Under the pieces are notes generated by a model. It saw nothing but the letters and a program-made list of their open reading frames with translations. It made no database searches and was not told where the DNA came from. A DNA stretch of 42,103 bases from Paraplanobispora takensis (lineage in GTDB: Bacteria; Actinomycetota; Actinomycetes; Streptosporangiales; Streptosporangiaceae): the NCBI RefSeq assembly GCF_016863195.1, contig NZ_BOOK01000071.1, positions 1 through 42,103 of the forward strand, in the 5' to 3' direction. Made by a program: the position numbers and the translations under genes. Positions 23,205-31,925 of the stretch are shown here, in pieces. How positions within the stretch are numbered: position 1 is the stretch's first letter; every line of letters starts with the position of its first letter.

Positions 23205-23495
23205 CCGAGGGCGATCGTCGGGCTCGGCGGCGAGGAGAAGAGCCTGCTGCAGGCCTGGTCCCTGCGCGGCTCGCCCTACTTCTTCCCGACCGCTGACGTC
23301 TTGGTCTTCGCTACCGGCGTCCTGCCGGCCACCGAGGCCGCGCGCCTCCATCTGATCGGGGGCGTCGGGCCCGCGCTGGACGGCCTCGGCATGGGCCTGG
23401 ACGAGACCGTCGACCTCATCGCCGCCGGTCGCCTTTCGCGTACTGATCAGCTGCTGAGCGTCCGTTCAGATGGTGAGCGTCCGTTCAGATGGTGA
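23205..23495 (+). pseudogene. Winged-helix (HTH_42/AlkZ-like) protein fragment
   Basis: This open stretch of about 97 codons has no start. It reads AIVGLGGEEKSLLQAWSLRGSPYFFPTADV and then VGPALDGLGMGLDETVDLIAAG, resembling the N-terminal third of winged-helix DNA-binding/AlkZ-like proteins, which have a conserved S-L-x-x-W-x-x-R-G block followed by the helix. The rest of the protein is missing: the frame runs into a 19-bp tandem repeat and stops. It is convergent with the TPR gene and overlaps its 3' end by 11 bases. The family name is a moderate-confidence recollection. Confidence 0.45.
23456..23493. repeat. Tandem duplication of a 19-bp unit
   Basis: GAGCGTCCGTTCAGATGGT occurs twice without a gap, followed by a degenerate partial third copy (GACCGTCCG). 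The second copy contains the stop codon of the minus-strand TPR gene. The first copy is therefore an outward duplication of that gene's last codons, probably from replication slippage or end-joining at the junction with the winged-helix fragment. Confidence 0.85.
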
Positions 23496-24678
23496 CCGTC
23501 CGTCCGAAGAGGCGTCGTACCCCCGCCGCGATCCAGATCGTGGCCAGCCCGGTGTAGGTGCTCAGCATCACGCCGGACATCGAGGCCAGGGCCGCCGACA
23601 CGGCGATGACGAGTGCCAGCAGGCCCGCCCAGCCGTACAGCACGACCCGTCCGAGCGGTGAGCCGGTGTGCACTGTCTCCTGGACGGGGGTGATCAGCGC
23701 CATGGCCGCCGCGCCCGTCGCGCCGACCACCTCCTGGGAGGACGTCACGCCCAGCGCGATCAGCGTCGCGCCCGCGGTCAGGAGGAGGCAGCACAGGCGG
23801 GCCGCGCGGACCTCCGCGCGTTCGAAGAGCAGCCGGGTGTCCTTGGCGCGGGCCAGGCGCAGGGTGGTGAACGCCTCGACGGTCCAGGCCACCCAGTGCA
23901 ACAGCGCGACGAGCAGGAGGACGATGATGAGCATCGGCGCCGCGGGCAGCAGCAGTACCACCCACCATCTGCCGAAGAATCTGCCGCGCAACCGGTCCAG
24001 CGCCCGGTAGAGGGGGTTGCGCCGCTTCAGCGCCGTCAGCAGGAGGTCTCGCGCCGCGCCGAAGCCGGGATCGAGGCGGAGCACCTCGCGGAAGGCGCGG
24101 GCGGCGTGGCCGGGGTCGCCGAAGTCCAGTGCCACCCGCCCGTACGCCAGGTGGGCCAGTGCGTTCTCCGGGTCCAGCCGTACGGCCTGCGCGGCGGCAG
24201 CCTGAGCCTGGGCGGCCTCGCCGAGTGCGGTGAGGGCGAGCGCCAGCAGACCGGCCGGCTCGGCGTCCTGCGGGTCGAGGGCCAGGCCACGGCGGGATGC
24301 GTCCGCCGCCTCGGCCCACTGCCGCGCCCGCAGGTGTGCCCGGGACAGGAAACTCCAGATCGGCGCATAGTCGGGTTTGATGGCCAGGGCGGCGTGGAGG
24401 GCGGCGATCGCGTCGCCGGGCCGTCCCGCCATCAGGTGGATCTGACCGGCCACGTAGTGCGGGAACCACTGGTCCGGCGCGAGCCGTACCGCTTCGCGCG
24501 CCTCGGCGACCGCCTCGGACGACCTGCGCTGCTCGGCCAGGGCGATGCCCAGCAGGGCGTGCACCTCGGCGTGCTCCGGGTCCCGGGTGAGCACCCCGCG
24601 CAGTTCCCGCTCGGCCTCCGCGGGGCGGCGCAACCTCAGCAGCGTCCGTGCCCGCTCGATCAGGGTGTCGGTGGTCAC
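23485..24678 (-). CDS. TPR-repeat membrane protein
   Basis: This 397-residue protein has two parts. Residues 1-225 are tetratricopeptide repeats (about six, each with the A-x-x-x-Y/L-x-x-A and P-pattern, for example AEVHALLGIALAEQ and ALAHLAYGRVAL). Residues about 240-397 hold four to five hydrophobic helices (for example a LLLPAAPMLIIVLLLVALL segment). The TPR part probably faces the cytoplasm and docks a partner. The GTG start overlaps the stop of the AAA ATPase gene as GTGA, so the two are co-translated. The TPR style also matches the N-terminus of that ATPase, so they likely form one membrane-associated complex. Function is unknown. Confidence 0.8.
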   Translation of the reverse strand: MTTDTLIERARTLLRLRRPAEAERELRGVLTRDPEHAEVHALLGIALAEQRRSSEAVAEAREAVRLAPDQWFPHYVAGQIHLMAGRPGDAIAALHAALAIKPDYAPIWSFLSRAHLRARQWAEAADASRRGLALDPQDAEPAGLLALALTALGEAAQAQAAAAQAVRLDPENALAHLAYGRVALDFGDPGHAARAFREVLRLDPGFGAARDLLLTALKRRNPLYRALDRLRGRFFGRWWVVLLLPAAPMLIIVLLLVALLHWVAWTVEAFTTLRLARAKDTRLLFERAEVRAARLCCLLLTAGATLIALGVTSSQEVVGATGAAAMALITPVQETVHTGSPLGRVVLYGWAGLLALVIAVSAALASMSGVMLSTYTGLATIWIAAGVRRLFGRTVTI

Positions 24679-26009
24679 CGGATGTCCTTGATCCAGGGCG
24701 TCAGTTCGTCCCAGGCCCCGGAGTCGTTGGCGTGCAGCACGTAGTTGCGCGCGGTGGCCAGCCATTCCCGTACGGCGCTCGGCCTGGCGTTGCGGGCCGC
24801 GGCCAGCAGATCCTGCGTCGTCAGGGGGACGAGGCGGCCCGCGCTGATCGACTGCTGGAGCTTGGCCTCCACCGCCCGGTCGACCACGCCTTTCAGATCC
24901 GCGCCGGCGAACTGGTCGGTGGCCCGCGCGACCGCGTCGAAGTCCATCTCGGTCAGGGGTTTGTCGCGGCAGAGGATGCGCAGGATGGCGGCCCGTGCCG
25001 CGACGTCGGGCGGGGGCACGAACACCAGCTGGTCGAACCGGCCGGGGCGGCGGAAGGCCGCGTCGACGTACCAGGGGGCGTTGGTGGCCGCCAGCACCAG
25101 CACCCCTTCGTTGGCGCGTTCGTCCACGCCGTCGAGTTCGGCCAGGAACTGGTTGACCAGCTGGCGGTTGTGCGCCTGGCGCATGTCGGCGCGGCGGGCG
25201 GCCAGTGCGTCGACCTCGTCGAAGAACAACACGCACGGCCGGTTACGGCGGGCCAGGTTGAACGTGGCCCGCAGGTTGCGCTCGCTCGAACCGATGTACA
25301 TGTCCAGGATGTCGGCCAGGCCGACGTCGATGAACGACGCGCCGAGCTCGCCGGCGGCGGCCCTGGCCAGATGGGTCTTGCCCGCTCCCGGCGGGCCGTA
25401 CATCATCACCCCGCCACCGGCTCGCTTGCCGAACGCGGCGAACAGCTCCGGCTGCTGTACGGGGAGCAGGAGCTTGATCCGCAGCGCTTCCTTGACCGCG
25501 TCCATCCCCGCCACGTCGGCGAAGGTGACGCGGGAGCGCACCGCTTCCACGCCGGTCTGGCCGGACGACACCGGTGCGGCGTAGGCCGGGACGTCCGCGA
25601 CGGGCTGCGGCGGTTCCAGCCGTACGGCCAGATCGGGGTCGGACACCGCCGGGTCGCGGGAGACCGCGTCCCGGTAGCGCCGGGCCGCGCCGACCGCGTC
25701 ACCCTCGCCGAGCAGCGCCCTGGCTGCGATCACTCCCAGCCGCGGGGGGTAGCCGGGCACGGCCAGGAACGGTTCGAGCGCCGACAGCGCGGCGCCGTGG
25801 GAGCTCTGCCGTACGAAAGCCTCCGCCAGTCCGGCCACGATGTCCGGATCACCGGGGGCCAGCCGGAGCGCGGCGCGGTATTCGGTCTCGGCCTCGGAGA
25901 GGTATCCCCCGGCCAGGAGCTGCTCGGCGAGATGCCGCCGGAGGGGGAGGTTCTCCGGGGAGAGGCGCGCCGCTTCGCGAAGCGCCCGGAGCCCAGCGTC
26001 GTCGAGCAC
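24675..26009 (-). CDS. AAA+ ATPase with N-terminal TPR region
   Basis: This is a 444-residue protein. Residues 1-125 are TPR-like helices (ETEYRAALRLAPGDP pattern). The AAA+ module spans about 160-400, with Walker A GPPGAGKT (205-212), Walker B LFFDEVDAL (261-269), a sensor-1 ATN segment and the RRPGRFD arginine-finger region, all as in the classical FtsH/p97/Vps4-type clade. No protease or zinc motif follows, so it is a remodelling ATPase rather than FtsH. The GTG at 26009 has a GAGAAGGGA upstream. It is first in a two-gene operon with the TPR-membrane protein. It probably remodels or unfolds proteins delivered through TPR contacts; the target is unknown. Confidence 0.85.
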   Translation of the reverse strand: MLDDAGLRALREAARLSPENLPLRRHLAEQLLAGGYLSEAETEYRAALRLAPGDPDIVAGLAEAFVRQSSHGAALSALEPFLAVPGYPPRLGVIAARALLGEGDAVGAARRYRDAVSRDPAVSDPDLAVRLEPPQPVADVPAYAAPVSSGQTGVEAVRSRVTFADVAGMDAVKEALRIKLLLPVQQPELFAAFGKRAGGGVMMYGPPGAGKTHLARAAAGELGASFIDVGLADILDMYIGSSERNLRATFNLARRNRPCVLFFDEVDALAARRADMRQAHNRQLVNQFLAELDGVDERANEGVLVLAATNAPWYVDAAFRRPGRFDQLVFVPPPDVAARAAILRILCRDKPLTEMDFDAVARATDQFAGADLKGVVDRAVEAKLQQSISAGRLVPLTTQDLLAAARNARPSAVREWLATARNYVLHANDSGAWDELTPWIKDIR

Positions 26010-26039
26010 GTACCCGGTCCCTTCTCCCGAAGGACGGTC

Positions 26040-26064
26040 GATCCCAGACCGCCGATCCCAGACC
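26040..26064. repeat. Direct repeat GATCCCAGACC upstream of the AAA gene
   Basis: Two exact 11-base copies are separated by GCC, 30-55 bases upstream of the AAA ATPase GTG. A related inverted element (GTGGGATC) occurs near 26090. The less GC-rich segment CTATCTAAATCACCACATC lies between them. The arrangement suits an activator or repressor site over the operon promoter, but no known consensus is recognised. Confidence 0.35.
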
Positions 26065-26163
26065 AGTAAGGCTATCTAAATCACCACATCGTGGGATCAG
26101 TAGCTCCGTGCGCGACCCCGGTCCCCGGCCGTCGGGGCGGTCGTGCTCGGGGTGATCTCGCGG

Positions 26164-26348
26164 TCAGGTCTTGTCCTGGTCGGAGTCAGCGGAGAAGACG
26201 ATGGCGCCCACGTAGCCCTCGCCCTCCTCGGTGACCTTCATGAGCATGCTCGGCTGGTGGATGTTGTCGCCGTCCCCGTGACCTGGGCGCCACGGAGATA
26301 GCGCTTGTCGTCGACCGGGGTGAGGTCGCCCATGTCGCCCATGTCGCC
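26164..26348 (-). pseudogene. Unrecognised small protein remnant with MGD repeat
   Basis: One frame gives MGDMGDMGDLTPVDDKRYLRGAQV, built on three tandem copies of the 9-mer ATGGGCGAC (26325-26348). A frameshift near 26280 moves the continuation to another frame: GDGDNIHQPSM, then LMKVTEEGEGYVGAIVFSADSDQDKT and stop. The codon use and smooth amphipathic sequence of both pieces look like genuine coding DNA. No family is recognised. It directly abuts the SDR remnant. Confidence 0.4.
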
Positions 26349-26962
26349 GGGTCGAGCATGGCCAGGAAGGCGTGGGCCGGGTTGCCGTCGTAGGCGGGCA
26401 TGAGGTCGGCGACCTGGGCGCTGCCGTAGCGGAACTCGGTGCGCGCGCCTCCCGGCTCCACGATCGTGACGCCGATGCCGAACGGGGCCACCTCTTGGGC
26501 GACCGCCTCGGCGAACCCCTCGATTCCCCACTTGGTGGCGTGGTAGAGCGAGTTGCCGGGGAAGGCGACCTGGCCGCCGTAGGAGGAGATCTGGATGATC
26601 CGGCCGCCGCCCTGCGCGCGCAGGTGCGGCAGCGCGGCGCGGATCAGCTGGATCGAGCCGGTCAGGTTGGTGGCGATGATGTGGTCGACCTGGGCATCCG
26701 ACAGCTCCTCGGCGGCGCCGAACAGGCCGTAACCGGCGTTGCTGACGACCACGTCGATCCGTCCCGATGCGGTGAACGCGCGCTCGACGACCGCGCGGAC
26801 GGCGGCGGTGTCGGTGACGTCCAGCACTTCGGAGCGGAAGGCGTCCGGGTGTTGATCGGCCAGGTCGGCGACCTTGCCGGTGTCGCGGACGGTGCCCACG
26901 ACGCGCTCGCCCCGCCGGAGCAGCTGCTCGGTGAGCTCGCGGCCGAAACCGCTGCTGACGCC
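26349..26962 (-). pseudogene. SDR oxidoreductase remnant
   Basis: This is a classical short-chain dehydrogenase. The cofactor loop GVSSGFGRE, the NAGYG strand, ISSYGG, the catalytic YHATK and a VEPGGARTEF segment are present in one frame. The first strand and start codon (about 12 residues, M...ITGA) are missing: the frame runs directly into a carboxymuconolactone decarboxylase fragment. At the other end the sequence stops matching after NPAHAFLAMLDP, so the last 60 or so residues are lost. An internal start would give a protein lacking the Rossmann loop. It is therefore taken as non-functional. Confidence 0.7.
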
Positions 26963-27210
26963 AGCGACTCGACCCGGTCGGCGCCGATGATCTGCTTCTG
27001 CACCGCCAGCCCTCGCTCGTGGCGGGTCTCGGGGCTGGTGGTGGACTGGCCGGGCAGCGGCAGCTGGACGCCGCGCCCGGTCAGGACGTCGTTGGTGACG
27101 TGCAGGAAGTCGAAGACCTCGACCAGCTCGGGGTCGGTGCGCGCGAGCGTCGAGACGTGATCGCCGAACAGCTCGTCGTGGTGGCGGCGTGCCGCGTCAC
27201 TGACGGCCAT
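26963..27210 (-). pseudogene. Carboxymuconolactone decarboxylase family fragment
   Basis: The ATG at 27210 begins a normal CMD/AhpD-like N-terminus (DELFGDHVSTLARTDPELVEVF). It jumps straight to a segment usually found later in the protein (DFLHVTNDVLTGRGVQLPLPG, then ETRHERGLAVQKQIIGADRVE). The join falls at VFD, a tripeptide expected at both parent positions, as if a deletion used short homology. A second join to the SDR follows at about 26963. The conserved catalytic Cys-His helix region is absent. Intact homologues often neighbour SDR and zinc alcohol dehydrogenases, as here. Confidence 0.6.
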
Positions 27211-27240
27211 GTCTGCTCCTGTCGCTTGTCGGGATCGCGG

Positions 27241-28278
27241 TCATGGCCGGATGAGCACCTTGACCGAGGTCCGCTCGTTCATCGCCCGGTAACCGCCGGG
27301 CGTCTGCTCCAGGCCGATCGTCTGGTCGAACACCCGGCCCGGCTCCACCGCGCCCTCCAGCACGCCGGGCAGCAGGTCGTCGATGTAGGCGCGAACCGGG
27401 GCGGGGCCGCCGGTCAGCGTGATGTTCGGGCCGAACAGGCTGCCGAATCCGATCGGCGCCTCCTCGTACTGGGGTACCCCGACCCGGCTGATCACGCCGC
27501 CGGGGCGGACGATGCCGAACGCGGTGTCATAGGCGTCGCGGTAACCGACCGCCTCCAGCACCGCGTGCACCCCCTGCCCGCCGGTCAGCTCCCGAACCTT
27601 CTCCACGCCCTCGGCGCCACGCTCGGGCACCACGTCGGTGGCGCCGTAGTCGACGCCGAGCTTGGTCCGGTCGTCGTGGCGGCCCATCAGGATGATCCGC
27701 TCAGCACCCAATTGGCGGGCCGACAACACCGCCATCAGCCCGACCGCACCGTCCCCGATCACCGCGACCGTCGTGCGCGAGGTGAGGCGGGCCTGCTTGG
27801 CGGCGTGGTAGCCGGTGCCGTACACGTCCGCCAGGGTCAGCAGCGACGGCAGCAGCTCGGACTCCTCGCCGACGGGCAGCTTGACCAGGGTGCCGGCCGC
27901 CTGTGGGACGCGGATCGCCTCGGCCTGGGCCCCGCCGACGTCGCCGGCGGCCCAGAAGCCGCCGTTGCGGCAGGAGGTGTGCAGGCCCTCGCGGCACAGG
28001 TCGCAGGTGTTGTCGGAGTAGGCGAACGGCGCCACCACCAGGTCACCGCGCCGCAGCCCGGACACCTCCGCGCCAAGATCTTCGATGACGCCGAGGAACT
28101 CGTGTCCCATCGGCGTGCCCTGCTGCGAGGCCGGCAGGTTGTGGTACGGGTGCAGGTCGCTGCCGCAGATGCACGAGCGCACGATGCGGACGATCGCGTC
28201 GGTGGGCCGTTGCAGGACCGGGTCCGGCACCGTCTCCACGCGTACGTCACCGGCGCCGTACAGGAAAGTAGCTCGCAT
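27241..28278 (-). CDS. Zinc-dependent alcohol dehydrogenase family protein
   Basis: This is a 345-residue medium-chain dehydrogenase/reductase. The catalytic zinc ligands are Cys in CICGSD and the His-Glu pair in MGHEFLG. The structural zinc lobe retains CDLCREGLHTSC, with fewer Cys than the usual four. The nucleotide loop is VIGDGAVGL, and the C-terminus is complete. It probably oxidises or reduces an alcohol/aldehyde with NAD(P). It lies 30 bases after the CMD/SDR remnants in the same direction, so it may have headed an operon with them: alcohol dehydrogenase, CMD, SDR. Its own promoter must lie in the 392-base gap to its right. Confidence 0.88.
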   Translation of the reverse strand: MRATFLYGAGDVRVETVPDPVLQRPTDAIVRIVRSCICGSDLHPYHNLPASQQGTPMGHEFLGVIEDLGAEVSGLRRGDLVVAPFAYSDNTCDLCREGLHTSCRNGGFWAAGDVGGAQAEAIRVPQAAGTLVKLPVGEESELLPSLLTLADVYGTGYHAAKQARLTSRTTVAVIGDGAVGLMAVLSARQLGAERIILMGRHDDRTKLGVDYGATDVVPERGAEGVEKVRELTGGQGVHAVLEAVGYRDAYDTAFGIVRPGGVISRVGVPQYEEAPIGFGSLFGPNITLTGGPAPVRAYIDDLLPGVLEGAVEPGRVFDQTIGLEQTPGGYRAMNERTSVKVLIRP

Positions 28279-28670
28279 CGAAAAATGTCCGTTCTTGTCT
28301 TCGTCGTCGGGCCTACCCGGGGCCGGTCGATCGGCCGGCCTGGGCCAGGTCCGTTACCGGTAAATCCGTGTGGCACCGCAGCGGTCGTGCGGCTGTCGCG
28401 GCAGGTGGTCACCCGCCCCGAGGCGAGCGGCACCGCGGCCGCCAGGATTGCGGCCGGGCATGGGCGGCGCTGGCCGCGTCGCCGGGTTGGGCCGGTTCGC
28501 CGCATGCGCCCATCCCTGCCCCGATGCCACGTTGTCCCTGGTCAAGCCCTATTCAACCGGCTCGTGCCGGCCTGCGGCAGGGTCTGCTGTTACAGGTAAT
28601 GGCAGGGCCTCCCAACGAGGTTTACCGGCCATCATGCGGCCGGAGCCGGCCAGTGCCGCGGGGGGCCTGG
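28279..28670. other. Intergenic, 392 bases, no gene seen
   Basis: It holds no convincing coding frame on either strand. It must contain the leftward promoter of the zinc dehydrogenase. On the minus strand a TTGACC (near 28543) is present, but no good -10 follows. GC falls slightly near 28530-28630. No terminator-like hairpin with a T-run was seen. Confidence 0.5.
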
Positions 28671-29567
28671 TCAGCTCTGGTCCGGGGCCGCCTGCTGGAC
28701 CTCGGCGAGGTCCTGGGTGGCCGCCCAGCTGGCGAGCATCTTCAGGCCGTCGGCGGTGGGGGTGCCAGGGGCGGCGGTGTAGACGTTGAGGGTCAGGCCG
28801 GGCTCGGAGGGCAGCTCCATCGACTCGAAGTTCAGGTCGAGCTGGCCGATCACCGGGTGGCGCAGCCGTTTCCTGCCGCTGCGGTGGTACTGCACGTCGT
28901 GGGAGGCCCAGCGTTGCCGGAAGAGCTCGCTGCGCGTGGACAGCTCGCCGATCAGCTCGATCAGCGCCCGGTCGTGCGGGTTGCGGCCGGCCTCCAGGCG
29001 GAGCATGGCGGCGGCGTCGTTGGCGATCCGGTCCCAGTCGACGAAGAAGTCGCGCGCGGCCTCATTGAGGTAGAGGAAGCGGGTGGTGTTGGCCGGGCGG
29101 CGCGGATCGGCCAGCACGGGCGCGTACAGGGCGCGGGCCAGGCGGTTCATCGCGACGATGTCGTGGCGGCCGTTGCGCACCCAGGCCGGGGCGTCGGTGA
29201 TGGCGTCCAGCACCTGCTGGATCACCGGCCGCACCGTGGTCGGCGTCGCGCGGCGGCGGCGCGGGCCCTGGCCCGGGCCGGCGGCCCGGGCCAGGGCGAA
29301 CAGGTGCTCGCGCTCGGCCTCGTCCAGTTGCAGGGCGCGGGCCAGGGCGTCCAGCACGCTGTCGGAGGCGCCGGACAGGTTTCCACGCTCCATCCGGACG
29401 TAGTAGTCGATGGAGACGCCGGCGAGCATCGCGACCTCTTCACGCCGTAGTCCCTTGACCCGGCGGTTGCCGCCGTAGGCGGGCAGCCCCGCCTGCTCCG
29501 GAGTGATGCGGGCCCGGCGTGAGCTGAGGAACTCGCGGACCTGGGCACGGTGGTCGATCTGGCTCAT
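28671..29567 (-). CDS. Helix-turn-helix regulator, MmyB-like
   Basis: This is a 298-residue regulator. Residues 30-95 form an XRE-type HTH (GLRREEVAMLAGVS, DYYVRMERG, then SVLDALARALQL). Residues 105-270 are the MmyB-like ligand-binding domain, a PAS-like fold that in known members binds fatty-acid-like ligands, with the WVRNGRHDIVAMN strand and RHPVIGQLDLNFE. The usual wording RRVKGLRREEVA at the N-terminus supports the assignment. It is transcribed divergently from the MFS-flavodoxin genes across a 130-base gap, so it likely represses or activates them and itself. Confidence 0.9.
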   Translation of the reverse strand: MSQIDHRAQVREFLSSRRARITPEQAGLPAYGGNRRVKGLRREEVAMLAGVSIDYYVRMERGNLSGASDSVLDALARALQLDEAEREHLFALARAAGPGQGPRRRRATPTTVRPVIQQVLDAITDAPAWVRNGRHDIVAMNRLARALYAPVLADPRRPANTTRFLYLNEAARDFFVDWDRIANDAAAMLRLEAGRNPHDRALIELIGELSTRSELFRQRWASHDVQYHRSGRKRLRHPVIGQLDLNFESMELPSEPGLTLNVYTAAPGTPTADGLKMLASWAATQDLAEVQQAAPDQS

Positions 29568-29697
29568 AACCCCAGGGTAGGCAGGGTGGCGGCGGTGAAG
29601 GAGGTAAGGCCAGTACCCCGAACGAGCGTCCCTCCCTCATCCGGCCGGAGTGACATTGACTGGGAGCATTCCATCCGCCCCTTTCAGGGAAAGCAGC

Positions 29698-31167
29698 ATG
29701 CGAACCAACCCCGCCGGCGCCGCGAAACAGGCTGCGGCACGCCCGAACGCGATCCTGGCGATCATTCTGATCAGCTATTTCATGATCCTGCTCGACAACT
29801 CGGTCATCTTCACCGCCCTGCCGAGCATCCGCGCCGATCTGGAGCTGAGCCCGGGCGTGTTGTCCTGGGTGCAGGACGCCTACACGCTCGTCTTCGGTGG
29901 TCTGCTTCTGCTCGGCGCCCGCGCCGGTGACCTCCTGGGCCGGCGGCGGCTGTTCGCCGCCGGTCTGGCGATCTTTGGCGTCGCCTCGCTGCTGATCGGG
30001 CTCGCGCCGACCGGCTGGTGGATCGTGGCCGCTCGTGCTCTGCAGGGCATCGGGGCCGCCATTGTCGCGCCGACCTCGCTGGCTCTGATCACCGCGCACT
30101 TTCGAGGTCGTGAACGCGCCCGCGCCGTCGCCTGGTACGGCGCCACCGCCGGTATCGGGGCCAGCCTCGGCCTGCTGGTCGGCGGCGCCCTGGCCGCCTG
30201 GATCTCCTGGCGGGCCGCCTTCCTGGTCAACGTGCCGATCGCCGTCGCGATGATCGTGGCCGCCCGGCGCGTCCTGGCCGAGACTGGGCGCGGCCGGGGC
30301 CGGTTCGACGCCCTGGGCGCCGTGTACGCGACGCTCGGCATGGGCGCCGTCGTCTTCGGGATCGTCTCCGCCGCCGAGTACGGGTGGACGGCCCCGGCGG
30401 CCCTGGCCGGGCTCGCCACCGGCGTGCTGCTGCTGGCCGCGCTGGTCCGCCACGAAGCGCGGGCCGAGCAGCCGATCATGCCGCTGAGGCTGTTTAGGGA
30501 CCGTGAACGCAGCGGCGCCTATGCCGCACGGATGCTCTACATGGGCGCGATGCTCGGGTTTTTCTACTTCACCACCCAGTACCTGCAGGATGCGCTCGGC
30601 TTCGATCCGCTGCAGGCCGGTCTGGGCTTCCTGCCGATGACCGTGGTCAACTTCGCCGTCGCGATGGCCGTCCCGCGGCTGTCCGACCGGCTGCCCCATG
30701 CGGCGCTGCTGACGGCAGGAGTCGCGGTCACCACCGCCGGGATGGCCTGGCTGAGCCAGGTGGGTGCCGGCGGCGGCTATCTGACGGCGGTCGCGCTGCC
30801 GATGCTGCTCATCGGTGTCGGCCAGGGCCTCGCGTTCGCCCCCCTGACCAGCGCCGGGATCGCCCGCGTGGAGTCCGCCGACGCCGGCGCCGCCTCCGGT
30901 CTGGTCAACACCGCGCACCAGCTGGGCATGGCCCTCGGGCTGGGGATCCTCATCGCCGCCGCAGCCTCCGCCGCACCCCCCGGTGGTACTGCGAGTGGGG
31001 CGGCCGCCGTCGCCGCGCACGTCAGCGCCGCGCTCACCGGCTCCACCGTCCTGCTCGTCCTGGCACTGCTTGTCGTCCTGCTCGTCGTCGTCCCCGCCAG
31101 GCGGACCCCGGCGGCCGTGCCCGTCACCTCGATCAACGACAGCGAACGCGAGGAGGTGACCGCATGA
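29698..31167 (+). CDS. MFS drug/efflux transporter, DHA2 (EmrB/QacA) type
   Basis: This 489-residue protein has about 14 hydrophobic segments. The first loops carry LDNSVIFTALPSI (motif D1-like, LDxTIVNVALP pattern) and the cytoplasmic GARAGDLLGRRRLF (motif A), and SWRAAFLVNVPI follows TM6. DHA2 pumps export hydrophobic or cationic compounds with proton antiport. The ATG at 29698 is chosen because AGGGAAAG lies 5-10 bases upstream; the upstream 16 codons lack membrane character. It is divergent from the MmyB regulator and overlaps the flavodoxin gene by 4 bases. The substrate is unknown. Confidence 0.9.
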   Translation: MRTNPAGAAKQAAARPNAILAIILISYFMILLDNSVIFTALPSIRADLELSPGVLSWVQDAYTLVFGGLLLLGARAGDLLGRRRLFAAGLAIFGVASLLIGLAPTGWWIVAARALQGIGAAIVAPTSLALITAHFRGRERARAVAWYGATAGIGASLGLLVGGALAAWISWRAAFLVNVPIAVAMIVAARRVLAETGRGRGRFDALGAVYATLGMGAVVFGIVSAAEYGWTAPAALAGLATGVLLLAALVRHEARAEQPIMPLRLFRDRERSGAYAARMLYMGAMLGFFYFTTQYLQDALGFDPLQAGLGFLPMTVVNFAVAMAVPRLSDRLPHAALLTAGVAVTTAGMAWLSQVGAGGGYLTAVALPMLLIGVGQGLAFAPLTSAGIARVESADAGAASGLVNTAHQLGMALGLGILIAAAASAAPPGGTASGAAAVAAHVSAALTGSTVLLVLALLVVLLVVVPARRTPAAVPVTSINDSEREEVTA

Positions 31168-31877
31168 ACACCGCTGGCGCACCCCGCCGTCCCGGCGCTG
31201 CGATGGCCGCCCGCCCGAACCGGCGCGGTTTCCTGCGCGTGACCGCGCTGGCGGTCGCCGCCGGCGCCGCCTTGACAGGCTGCAGCGCCCCGCCCTCCCA
31301 GGGCAACGCGGGCACGCGCCCCGCCCCGGCCCAGCCTCCCGCCGGGACCGGGCCGCGACCGCGTGTCCTGCTGGCCTACTTCTCCCGCGCCGGCGAGAAC
31401 TACCACTACGGCGGCCGCAAGCACCTGCAGGTCGGCAACACCGAGGTGCTGGCCGGCCTGATCAGCGCGCGCATCGCCTGCGACGTGCACCGCATCCAGG
31501 CCGCCGACCCCTACCCCGACGACTACGACGACACCAGAGCACGCAACGTGCGCGAGCAGGACAGCGACGCCCGCCCCGCCCTCGCCGGCCCCGTCCCGGC
31601 CATCGACGGCTACGACGTCATCCTGCTGGGCAGCGGCATCTGGAACGTGCGCCCACCCATGATCATGCGCACCTTCGCCGACAGCCTCGACTTCACCGGC
31701 AAGACCGTCCTGCCCGTCGTCACCTACGCCGTCAGCGGGATGGGCGCCGCGCCCGAGGAGTACGCGGCCGCCTGCCCCGGTGCCACGATCGGCGACGGGC
31801 TCGCCGTCCGCGGTGAACAGGTCCGGCAGGCGAGCGCCGCCGTCCAGTCCTGGCTACGGCGCGTCGGCCTGCGCTGA
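31164..31877 (+). CDS. Flavodoxin-like lipoprotein with Tat signal
   Basis: This is a 237-residue protein. The N-terminus has a twin-arginine motif (RRGFLRVTAL), a hydrophobic stretch and a lipobox ending LTGC at about residue 40, so it should be exported folded with its cofactor and lipid-anchored. A Pro/Ala linker is followed by a flavodoxin domain: VLLAYFSRAGENY (FMN phosphate loop), DVILLGSGIWNV and TYAVSGMG. The start overlaps the MFS stop (ATGA), showing co-translation. A surface flavodoxin beside an MFS pump, an MmyB regulator and an alcohol dehydrogenase suggests a redox or electrophile-stress module. Confidence 0.87.
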   Translation: MNTAGAPRRPGAAMAARPNRRGFLRVTALAVAAGAALTGCSAPPSQGNAGTRPAPAQPPAGTGPRPRVLLAYFSRAGENYHYGGRKHLQVGNTEVLAGLISARIACDVHRIQAADPYPDDYDDTRARNVREQDSDARPALAGPVPAIDGYDVILLGSGIWNVRPPMIMRTFADSLDFTGKTVLPVVTYAVSGMGAAPEEYAAACPGATIGDGLAVRGEQVRQASAAVQSWLRRVGLR

Positions 31878-31925
31878 CCACCCGACCCATCGCCCCGCAC
31901 CGCCAGCACCACAAGGAGCATCCTG

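Noticed and set aside
24648-26069. A 473-codon + strand frame opposite the AAA ATPase
   Set aside because: The Walker A/B motifs and operon overlap on the minus strand are decisive; the + strand product is low-complexity.
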